12,190 bases of DNA from Propionibacteriaceae bacterium (lineage in GTDB: Bacteria; Actinomycetota; Actinomycetes; Propionibacteriales; Propionibacteriaceae): the NCBI GenBank assembly GCA_003158895.1, contig PMLO01000247.1:3040-15229 (forward strand), read 5' to 3'. Of this stretch, positions 5,919 through 12,124 are shown piece by piece. The number at the start of each line of letters is the position of its first letter. The first letter of the stretch is position 1. The position numbers and the translations under genes were made by a program. The notes below the pieces were generated by a model. The model ran no database searches. It worked only from the letters and a program-made list of their open reading frames with translations, and was not told the DNA's origin.

Positions 5919-7478
5919 GTGAGACCAGCGCAGGTACGCCTCGACGGCTGGGGCTGGCGGCACGCCGGACGTGGCGCCTGGGCCACTTCCGGGGTCTCGC
6001 TGCGCATCGAACCCGGTCAGCGGGTGCTCCTGCTCGGGGCATCGGGCTCGGGAAAGTCGACGCTGCTCCACGCGCTCGCGGGCGTGCTCGGGAGCAGCGA
6101 CGAGGGCGAGGAGGCCGGGTCGCTGACGGTCGACGGCGACCGACCGCGGCCGGGTACGTGCGGGCTGGTCATGCAGGACCCGGACGCCCAGACCATCCTC
6201 GAGCGCGTCGGAGACGACGTGGCGTTCGGGCTGGAGAACCTCGCCGTACCGCGCGACGAGATCTGGACGCGCGTCCGGCAGGCCCTTGCCGAGGTCGGTC
6301 TCGAGCTACCGCTCGACCACAGCACCGAGCGGTTGTCCGGGGGCCAACGCCAGCGGCTCGCGCTCGCGGGCGCGCTCGCGATGCGACCGGGCCTGCTGCT
6401 CCTCGACGAGCCGACGGCTAACCTCGACCCGCTTGGTGTCGAGGAGATACGAGACGCGGTCGGGCGCCTGGTCTCCGATCGGTCCACCACCCTCGTCGTC
6501 GTCGAGCACCGCATCGCGACCTGGCTGCCGATCGTGGACCGGGTGGTCGTGCTGGCGGCCGGAGGCGGTGTCGTCGCGGACGGCCCACCCGACCAGGTCT
6601 TCTCCGTACATGGCCACGAGCTCGCCGCGCTCGGCGCGTGGGTGCCGGGGATCGGCCACGGTCTCGTACCGCGCGTGACGCCCATGTCGCGGGGAGCTGT
6701 CCTGTCGGCCCACGACCTGACGATCGGCTACGAGGCGGACCGGCCGGTACGGACGGTGGCCGCGCTCGACATCCCCGAGGGCATCTCCACCACACTCACC
6801 GGCGCCAACGGCAGCGGCAAGACAACCCTCGCGTTGACGCTCGCCGGCCTCCTCCCCTCGCTGTCGGGCCACGTCGAGGCGTCCCCCGCGATCGCCCCCG
6901 CGGGTGGTCGGTTCATCATGTTAAGCAGGCGAGTCGGAGGTTCTCATGGCGAATCCGCCATGAGAAGGTACGAGTCACCCACTTATCATGATGAACCGGT
7001 GACTCCGACGAGCCGCGAGCCCATCCGTACGGATCCAGGGCAGTGGCGCTCCAGGGAGCTGCTGACGCGACTCGGGACCGTGTTTCAGGACCCCGAGCAC
7101 CAGTTCGTCGCGGCCTCCGTCGCGGACGAGATCGCGATCGGGTTGCGCGCGCTGAAGCGACCAACGCCCGAGATCACCACCCGCGTCGCCGAGCTGCTCG
7201 AACAGCTGCACCTGACGCGGCTCGCCAAGGCCAACCCGTTCACGCTCTCCGGCGGCGAGAAGCGCCGGTTGAGCGTCGGTACAGTCCTCGCCACGAGCCC
7301 CGCGGTCATGTTCCTCGACGAACCCACGTTCGGGCAGGACCGCCGAACCTGGGTCGACCTCGTACGGCTCGTCACCGCCCAGCTCGACGCCGGCACCACG
7401 GTGGTTTCCGTCACGCACGATCGCGATTACCTCGATCTACTCGGCGAGCACCACGTACACCTCGAGGCCGCCTCGTGA
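5919..7478 (+). CDS. ykoD: Double-ATPase YkoD of the thiamine/HMP ECF importer, with an in-frame palindromic-element insertion
   Basis: A fused pair of ABC ATPases powering YkoE/YkoC, 519 aa. Domain 1: Walker A GASGSGKST (40-48), Q-loop VMQDPDAQ, signature LSGGQ (139-143), Walker B LLLLDEP (Glu164), switch His197. Domain 2: Walker A GANGSGKTT (295-303), Q-loop VFQDPEHQF (Gln390), signature LSGGE (443-447), Walker B MFLDEP (Glu469), switch His500. All catalytic motifs are intact in both halves. Residues 331-360, from RFIML to YHDEP, are encoded exactly by a 90-bp palindromic repeat that recurs twice elsewhere in the window. It sits in the variable stretch between Walker A and the Q-loop and keeps the frame. 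Flanking family-like sequence (VEASPAIAPAGG before, PGQWRSRELLTRLGTVFQ after) resumes on each side. GTG start is directly after the ykoE stop; ykoC overlaps by GTGA. Probably still functional, by inference. Confidence 0.94.
   Translation: MRPAQVRLDGWGWRHAGRGAWATSGVSLRIEPGQRVLLLGASGSGKSTLLHALAGVLGSSDEGEEAGSLTVDGDRPRPGTCGLVMQDPDAQTILERVGDDVAFGLENLAVPRDEIWTRVRQALAEVGLELPLDHSTERLSGGQRQRLALAGALAMRPGLLLLDEPTANLDPLGVEEIRDAVGRLVSDRSTTLVVVEHRIATWLPIVDRVVVLAAGGGVVADGPPDQVFSVHGHELAALGAWVPGIGHGLVPRVTPMSRGAVLSAHDLTIGYEADRPVRTVAALDIPEGISTTLTGANGSGKTTLALTLAGLLPSLSGHVEASPAIAPAGGRFIMLSRRVGGSHGESAMRRYESPTYHDEPVTPTSREPIRTDPGQWRSRELLTRLGTVFQDPEHQFVAASVADEIAIGLRALKRPTPEITTRVAELLEQLHLTRLAKANPFTLSGGEKRRLSVGTVLATSPAVMFLDEPTFGQDRRTWVDLVRLVTAQLDAGTTVVSVTHDRDYLDLLGEHHVHLEAAS
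6909..6998 (+). mobile_element. Palindromic mini-element copy 1, in frame inside ykoD
   Basis: A 90-bp near-palindrome CGGTTCATC...GATGAACCG. The ends GGTTCATCATGTTAAG and CTTATCATGATGAACC match as inverted repeats at 15 of 16 positions, and the centre is a perfect 11-bp stem TTCTCATGGCG/CGCCATGAGAA around AATC. The two 43-bp arms pair almost throughout. It shares ends and centre with copies at 10715-10803 and 12013-12102, and has the same orientation as the former. It has no transposase, so it would be non-autonomous. Its length of 90 is divisible by three, and no stop occurs in the ykoD frame. No clear target-site duplication is visible. Confidence 0.85.
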
Positions 7479-8251
7479 GCGTCGTCAACCAGGCCCCCCA
7501 CACCGCGCTCGACCGGGTGAACCCCGTGACGCGGATCGCCGCTGCGGTCATCGTGTCGCTGCCGCTGCTCGTCACGCTCGACTGGGTGAGCGGTGCGACG
7601 ATGGTGGGCATCGTGCTCGTCACCGCCCTCGCGCTCGGCTTCGGCGCAGGCTTCATCGCTCGGCGGGTCTGGCCGGTGCTGGCGCTGGCGCCCCTCGGGG
7701 GTCTGAACATGGCGCTGTACGGGAAGCCGGGCGGCGCCGTACACGTCGACTGGTTCCTCGTCCACGTCACCGACAACTCGTTGCGGCTCGCGGTGGCTGT
7801 GATGCTGCGCGTCCTGGCACTCGGCATACCCGCGATCCTGCTCTTCACCGGCATCGACCCGACCGATCTCGCCGACGGACTCGCGCAGGTCTGGCGCCTC
7901 CCGGCACGCTTCGTGCTCGGAGCGCTCGCCGGCTTCCGGCTCGTCAGCCGCTTCGTCGACGACTGGCGCTCGCTCGCCCTGGCACGCCGGGCGCGGGGGC
8001 TGGGAGACACAGGGGCTGTACGACGATGGGCCACGATGGCCTTCGCCATGCTCGTCATCGCGATCCGGCGCGGGTCGAAGCTGGCGACGGCGATGGAGGC
8101 ACGTGGCTTCGGAACCGCTGCCCGCACCTGGGCGAGAGAGTCGACAGTGAGCCGCGCCGACCTCGTACTCATCGCATCCTGCGTTGTCGCCGTGGCCGTC
8201 GCGCTCGTCGCCGCCGCGTCCGCCGGTACGTTCTGGGCGGTGTGGTCGTGA
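7475..8251 (+). CDS. ykoC: ECF transporter T component YkoC
   Basis: EcfT-type transmembrane coupling subunit linking the YkoD ATPases to YkoE; 258 aa, normal for the family. It has N-terminal NPVTRIAAAVIVSLPLLVTLDW, several hydrophobic helices (about 21-60, 66-82, 103-125, 186-197, 229-250) and the two diagnostic Ala-Arg-Gly coupling motifs in the cytoplasmic helices: ARRARGLG (residues 170-177) and AMEARGFG (206-213). These contact the ATPase grooves in ECF complexes. GTG at 7475 overlaps the ykoD stop as GTGA, so translation is probably coupled; the next gene begins with the same type of overlap. The ykoE-D-C order and TPP riboswitch leave little doubt of the assignment. Confidence 0.94.
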   Translation: MSVVNQAPHTALDRVNPVTRIAAAVIVSLPLLVTLDWVSGATMVGIVLVTALALGFGAGFIARRVWPVLALAPLGGLNMALYGKPGGAVHVDWFLVHVTDNSLRLAVAVMLRVLALGIPAILLFTGIDPTDLADGLAQVWRLPARFVLGALAGFRLVSRFVDDWRSLALARRARGLGDTGAVRRWATMAFAMLVIAIRRGSKLATAMEARGFGTAARTWARESTVSRADLVLIASCVVAVAVALVAAASAGTFWAVWS

Positions 8252-8793
8252 GGGCTGTCAGCCTCGCCGAGGCGCCTGCCACGATCCTGTCGTACGCCAC
8301 CGGGGCCGGGCGTCCCGTGATCCTGATCGACGGCGGCTCGGGCGCGGGCAAGACGTCCCTGGCAGCGCTGGTTGCCGAGTCCTGGCGCACACACCGTGGC
8401 GAGGACCTACAGGTCGTCTCGCTCGACGACGTGTACCCGGGGTGGCACGGGCTCGCAGCCGGCTCTGCCGCGGTGCCGCAGATCCTCGCGGGCTCGGGCG
8501 CGGGCTACCACCGATGGGACTGGGTCACGTCCCAGCCATCCGACTGGGCCAGCGTCGATCCCCACCGCCCGATCCTTGTGGAAGGCTGCGGCGCGCTGAC
8601 GCTCGGGTCGGCCTCCCTGTCGACCTGCCGTGTCTGGTTGGAGCTCGACGAGTCCGTACGGAAAGCTCGCGCGCTCGGCCGCGACATGGGCGGCTACGAC
8701 CCGTACTGGGACATCTGGGCCGCGCAGGAGGGGATCCACTGGCACAAGAACCACCCGTGGGATCTGGCGGACCTCACGGTCCAGGACGGCTGA
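8248..8793 (+). CDS. P-loop nucleoside/nucleotide-kinase-like ATP-binding protein
   Basis: A 181-aa P-loop protein with the layout of uridine kinase-like phosphotransferases: Walker A GGSGAGKTS (29-37), acidic VSLDDVYPGW (58-66) at the position of the kinase substrate-binding aspartate, RWDWVTSQPSDW (89-100), VEGCGAL (111-117), and an arginine-rich lid RKARALGRDMGGYDPYWDIW (138-157). The substrate is unknown. GTG at 8248 overlaps the ykoC stop as GTGA, so it is the fourth gene of the TPP-controlled operon. That placement raises the possibility of phosphorylating an imported thiamine-related compound, but it could equally be a housekeeping gene captured by the operon. It resembles neither ThiD nor thiamine-phosphate kinase ThiL in visible motifs. 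Confidence 0.85.
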   Translation: MRAVSLAEAPATILSYATGAGRPVILIDGGSGAGKTSLAALVAESWRTHRGEDLQVVSLDDVYPGWHGLAAGSAAVPQILAGSGAGYHRWDWVTSQPSDWASVDPHRPILVEGCGALTLGSASLSTCRVWLELDESVRKARALGRDMGGYDPYWDIWAAQEGIHWHKNHPWDLADLTVQDG

Positions 8794-8811
8794 GACCGTT
8801 CGCCGTCAGCC
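8785..8811. terminator. Possible bidirectional terminator between convergent genes
   Basis: Two mutually exclusive perfect 6-bp stems overlap here: GACGGC/GCCGTC (8785-8790 with 8802-8807) and GGCTGA/TCAGCC (8788-8793 with 8806-8811). They span both stop codons of the convergent genes. No T-tract is present, so this is a weak candidate. Confidence 0.25.
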
Positions 8812-10644
8812 CACGGGCTCCTCGTCGGGGCGCATGCGGAAGTCGTACTCCGCCGGCAGAGGACGGTTGGTGCCCCGCGCGGCTTCGTACGCACGCCAGA
8901 CCTCGGTGAACGTCGCCGCGCCTTCGCGGAAATCAGGGACGACGAGGTGCGACTCGAGGATCGCGCCGGCCTCGTCGAGGCGTCCGAGTGCCACGTATGC
9001 CTCGGCGAGCAGCAGCCCGAACCTTCCAGCGCGCGGCCCTTCCTGGTCGTGCCCGTGCAGCCGCGCGACCACGTCGGCCGCGCGTCCGGCGGCGAGTGCT
9101 GCCGTGGCGTACTCAATGAGCAGCGACGGGTTGGCGTCGAGCTCGATCGCCTGGGCCAGGTAGTCGGCCCGCTCGTCGGGCTCGGTGGATGTGAGACCCA
9201 GGGCGCGGTAAGCCTCGGCGCTGGGCGTCCCGGCGATCGACGACCGCCAGTACTTGCGCGCCTTGCGTACCTTGCCGCGCTCCAGCGCGAGGTACCCGAG
9301 GTGCAGGTCGCGCTCCGGGCTCGACGGCGCCTCGTCGAGACGGGCTCGCCATCCTGGCCCAGCAACCGGCGCGGCGGGACCCGCGAGCGCCTGCCCGCCG
9401 AGCACCGCAAGCCACGGTCGCTGAGCAGCACCGAGCGTCTCCGCTGGGAACGGCGTGGCGGGGCCGGCCGGCAGGTCCCCCGCGGCCACGGCGAGGGCAC
9501 CCCAGCCGTCAGCGGTGACCTCGATCGTGACGGGTGCCTCCTGCATGCGCGAGAGCGCCTTGTCCGCCTCGGCCACCTTCGTCGGGCGCGGCGGATGCTC
9601 GCCGTACGTGCCGGAGAACGTCAACGGTCCGTACGCCTCGGTCCACGTCCAGGACTCCCCCGGTGCGAGCGGGAGGTGGTGCAGCTGTGTGGGCCCGAGC
9701 CCCGCTTGGATCTCGCAGTAGCGACCTGTACCGCCGAGCCACGACTGCCACGTCTCGCCGCCGGTCGCGGTGCCCCACACGAAGAGCTTGCGTCCGCGCA
9801 GCCGCGGCGTCGAGGTCTGCTGCAGCCCGATGCCCTCGGCGTCCACGGCCGCGACCCACGGCTCGTCGAAACCGGCGAGGTCGGCGAACAGGTCCGACGC
9901 GTACAGCTGGCTCGTCGGTTCGAGCCGCTCCGCCGGGATGTCGATGGCCGAGAGTTCCTTGTAGCTCGACGACACGGCACGCTTCGTCGGCAGCAGCACG
10001 CGTCCACCAGCCACCTGCGGCACGGCGATCGTCGACCACCAGTACACCGGCACCGCCCGGTCGTACGGGTTGTCGAGCACCATCCGCACGTACAGGTCCT
10101 CGGCGCCGTCGGGAAGCCAGGCGTCGATGCGCCACACCAGCCCGAGCATCCGCTCGTACGCCCACAGGCGGAGCACATCCGTACCCTCGGGCCCCACGAC
10201 GCGCCCCGCTGAGACCGGGGAGCTCGACAGCGGCCAGTGCCCGGTGAAGCCGAGGTTCCACTCGACGCCACCGGAGAACCACGCCTGACGCAACGCGAGG
10301 TTGCCGTGCATCAGCGCGTCCGGCTGATAGAGGAGCTCACGTCCGGCGACCTTGTCGTACAGGGTCCACAACCGCCCGCCGAGGTCGAGCAGGAACGTCG
10401 CCTTGAGACGGTCGTTCTCGAGGACGGCGACACGAAGCTCGCGCAGCTCGACGTGACGGTCGAACGAGTCCTGCGCATCGTACGGGAGGACGGTCGGATA
10501 GCGGTCGACGTAACCGGCCCTGCCCCCGAGGACCGCCCAATCGGCATCACTCACAGGTTTCGCCCCACCCGCATCGAGGATCGGGAGCCCGTTGGCAGGC
10601 CCAGGTCCCGCGATCGGTGTGGACAGCGTGGTGAACGTCAGCAC
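8806..10644 (-). CDS. DUF5107 domain protein with C-terminal TPR-like region
   Basis: A 612-aa soluble protein with no signal peptide or membrane segment. The N-terminal ~370 residues match the look of DUF5107 proteins, which adopt a galactose-mutarotase-like beta-sandwich: LENDRLKATFLLDLGGRLWTLYDK, ELLYQPDALMHGNLALRQAWFSGGVEWNLG, DLYVRMVLDNP, VYWWSTIAVPQ and WGTATGGETWQSWLGG. Residues about 380-600 hold alanine-rich helical repeats of tetratricopeptide type (LGYLALERGKVRKARKYWRSSI, AYRALGLTSTEPDERADYLAQAIELDANP, EAYVALGRLDEAGAILES). The family is linked to carbohydrate metabolism, but no reaction is established to my knowledge. The GTG at 10644 is chosen because TAGCCT lies six bases before it. 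It stands apart from its neighbours: convergent with the thiamine operon and 198 bp from the epimerase gene behind it. Confidence 0.85.
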   Translation of the reverse strand: MLTFTTLSTPIAGPGPANGLPILDAGGAKPVSDADWAVLGGRAGYVDRYPTVLPYDAQDSFDRHVELRELRVAVLENDRLKATFLLDLGGRLWTLYDKVAGRELLYQPDALMHGNLALRQAWFSGGVEWNLGFTGHWPLSSSPVSAGRVVGPEGTDVLRLWAYERMLGLVWRIDAWLPDGAEDLYVRMVLDNPYDRAVPVYWWSTIAVPQVAGGRVLLPTKRAVSSSYKELSAIDIPAERLEPTSQLYASDLFADLAGFDEPWVAAVDAEGIGLQQTSTPRLRGRKLFVWGTATGGETWQSWLGGTGRYCEIQAGLGPTQLHHLPLAPGESWTWTEAYGPLTFSGTYGEHPPRPTKVAEADKALSRMQEAPVTIEVTADGWGALAVAAGDLPAGPATPFPAETLGAAQRPWLAVLGGQALAGPAAPVAGPGWRARLDEAPSSPERDLHLGYLALERGKVRKARKYWRSSIAGTPSAEAYRALGLTSTEPDERADYLAQAIELDANPSLLIEYATAALAAGRAADVVARLHGHDQEGPRAGRFGLLLAEAYVALGRLDEAGAILESHLVVPDFREGAATFTEVWRAYEAARGTNRPLPAEYDFRMRPDEEPVG

Positions 10645-10650
10645 AAGGTC

Positions 10651-10656
10651 AGGCTA
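10651..10656 (-). promoter_or_regulatory. Candidate -10 of the DUF5107 gene, leaderless arrangement
   Basis: TAGCCT on the minus strand is followed by six bases (GACCTT) and the GTG at 10644, the same geometry as at three other genes in this window. No obvious -35 is present. Confidence 0.4.
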
Positions 10657-10714
10657 GCGATCCGGCGCCCCGGCGCATACGCGAGGATGGGAAGAGGGCG
10701 GGGGCGGGGGTTTG

Positions 10715-10803
10715 CGGTTCATCACGTCAAGCAGCGAATCGGAGGTTCTCAGGGCGAATCCGCCAGGAGAACGTCCGAATCAGCGGGTTGACATGATGAA
10801 CCG
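10715..10803 (+). mobile_element. Palindromic mini-element copy 2, intergenic
   Basis: An 89-bp copy with the same CGGTTCATC...GATGAACCG ends; the inner ends GGTTCATCACGTCAA and TTGACATGATGAACC pair with one mismatch. The central stem TTCTCAGGGCG/CGCCAGGAGAA has two mismatches, so this copy looks more decayed than the one in ykoD. The loop AATC and the flanking GGAGG are shared with copy 1. It lies between the epimerase gene and the DUF5107 gene, about 40 bp past the epimerase stop, where its hairpin could act on transcript ends. Confidence 0.85.
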
Positions 10804-10821
10804 AGAGACGGGTCCGCCGCC

Positions 10822-10848
10822 CCCTCAGCGCCCTCAGCGCCCTCAGCG
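10822..10848 (-). repeat. Three perfect 9-bp tandem repeats across the epimerase stop codon
   Basis: On the minus strand CGCTGAGGG occurs three times without mismatch. The first unit encodes the final arginine (CGC) and the TGA stop of the epimerase; the other two lie downstream. Replication slippage here would change copy number without altering the protein. Confidence 0.85.
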
Positions 10849-11946
10849 CAGCCCACTCCACTGCTTGTGGCGACGCACGGTGGACACAATGAAACCGACG
10901 ACCCGCTGCGATGTGTTGGCGATCTGGTAGTCGTCGGGGATGACGATCGGCTCGCGGCTCATGGCAAGACTCACGGCCTCGATGACGTTGTCGGGATCGA
11001 GGCCCGTCATCATGATTGCACCGGTGTCGAGCGCCTCTGGTCGCTCGATCGCATCGCGCAGCGTCACCGCAGGGAAGCCGAGCAGGCTCGACTCCTCTGC
11101 AATCGTTCCCGAGTCCGAGAGCACGCACGCAGCGTTCAGCTGGAGCTTGTTGTAGTCGAGGAAGCCAAGCGGCGGGTGGAACGTCACACCCTCGAGCGTG
11201 CGGCCGAGCGCGTCGAGCCGCTTGCGGGTGCGCGGATGGGTGGAGACGAGGATCGGCTTGCCGTACGTCTCGTACACCCTCTGCAAGCAATCAAGCAGCG
11301 CATCGAGCCGCTGGGGCGAGTCGACGTTCTCCTCGCGGTGGGCCGAGACGAGGAAGTACGAGCCGGGCTCGAGCCCGAGCCGTACGAGAACGTCGGACGC
11401 CTCGATCGCATCGCGATGCGCATCGAGGACCTCCTTCATCGGCGATCCCGTCTTGATGATCCGTCGTGATTGCAGGCCCTCGGCCAACAGATTCCGCCGT
11501 GCATGCTCGGTGTAGACGAGGTTGTAGTCGGCGACGTGGTCGACGAGGCGCCGGTTGGTCTCCTCCGGCACGTTCTCGTCGAAACACCGGTTGCCGGCCT
11601 CCATGTGGTAGACGGGAACCCGCATCCGCTTCGCCATCACCGCGGCAAGGCACGAGTTCGTGTCGCCGAGCACGAGCACGGCGTCCGGCGCATAGTCGCG
11701 GATCGCCTGCTCCGTACCCGTCAGCACATCGCCCAGCACCTGTCCGAGCGTGTCTGTACGAACGTTGAGCAGCCTGTCCGGCGGGCGAAGCCCGAGGTCG
11801 CGGAAGAAGATCTCGCCCAGGAGGGGATCGTAGTTCTGTCCGGTATGTACGAGGACGTGGTCGAGCGAGTCATCGAGCCTCTTCATCACCGCCGACAGCC
11901 GGATGATCTCCGGACGTGTACCCACCACTGTCATCACACGAGTCAC
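10843..11946 (-). CDS. Non-hydrolysing UDP-sugar 2-epimerase, CapG/WbjD/FnlC-like
   Basis: A 367-aa GT-B-fold UDP-N-acetyl-sugar 2-epimerase. It opens with VMTVVGTRPEIIRLSAVMKRL and keeps the catalytic/UDP-binding residues of the WecB superfamily: Asp95 (GDTNS), Glu116 (HMEAG), Glu129 (PEETNRR), His203 (SAHREEN), and the C-terminal LSDSGTIAEESSLLG UDP-binding loop. The HMEAGNRCFDENVPEETNRRLVDHVADYN and IKTGSPM stretches look like the CapG/WbjD/FnlC branch (UDP-2-acetamido-2,6-dideoxy-L-talose to UDP-L-FucNAc) and unlike WecB/MnaA, which have HVEAGLRT. Subfamily placement is from memory of motifs and needs a tree. GTG 11946 is supported by a GGGAGG Shine-Dalgarno. The preceding partial gene looks like CapF/FnlB, the enzyme that acts just before it in the pathway. 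Confidence 0.88.
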   Translation of the reverse strand: MTRVMTVVGTRPEIIRLSAVMKRLDDSLDHVLVHTGQNYDPLLGEIFFRDLGLRPPDRLLNVRTDTLGQVLGDVLTGTEQAIRDYAPDAVLVLGDTNSCLAAVMAKRMRVPVYHMEAGNRCFDENVPEETNRRLVDHVADYNLVYTEHARRNLLAEGLQSRRIIKTGSPMKEVLDAHRDAIEASDVLVRLGLEPGSYFLVSAHREENVDSPQRLDALLDCLQRVYETYGKPILVSTHPRTRKRLDALGRTLEGVTFHPPLGFLDYNKLQLNAACVLSDSGTIAEESSLLGFPAVTLRDAIERPEALDTGAIMMTGLDPDNVIEAVSLAMSREPIVIPDDYQIANTSQRVVGFIVSTVRRHKQWSGLR

Positions 11947-11954
11947 GGCCTCAT

Positions 11955-11960
11955 CCTCCC
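11955..11960 (-). promoter_or_regulatory. Shine-Dalgarno site of the epimerase gene
   Basis: GGGAGG on the minus strand lies eight bases before the GTG at 11946 and decides this start. It contrasts with the apparently leaderless genes elsewhere in the window and suits an operon-internal gene. Confidence 0.7.
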
Positions 11961-12012
11961 ATCCCGGCTCACACCTGTCCGTCGGCGACTATCCGGACGC
12001 CGGCCCGCGTGT

Positions 12013-12102
12013 CGGTTCATCATGTTAAGTAGGTCAACCTGACGTTCTCATGGCGGATTGACCATGAGAACCTTCAACACACCCACTTAACATGATGAAC
12101 CG
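12013..12102 (-). mobile_element. Palindromic mini-element copy 3, in the polysaccharide operon
   Basis: A 90-bp copy with perfect 16-bp terminal inverted repeats (GGTTCATCATGTTAAG and its complement) and a perfect 10-bp inner stem GTTCTCATGG/CCATGAGAAC. The asymmetric core (AATCCGCC after CATGG) reads on the minus strand, so it lies opposite to copies 1 and 2. It sits in the 178-bp gap between the partial CapF-like gene and the epimerase gene, 66 bp before the epimerase start. Like copy 2 it is followed on its right by AGAG. Confidence 0.88.
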
Positions 12103-12124
12103 AGAGCCTGGGCGAGCTGCGACC

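Noticed and set aside
6939..6963. Shine-Dalgarno GGAGG plus ATG inside element copy 1 as an internal translation start
   Set aside because: The ATG at 6946 is out of the ykoD frame and meets a TGA after five codons. Copy 2 lacks the ATG and copy 3 lacks the GGAGG, so it is not a conserved feature.
6909..6998. Frameshift or pseudogenisation of ykoD by the repeat
   Set aside because: The reading frame continues through the element and both ATPase domains keep all motifs on either side, so the gene is called intact.
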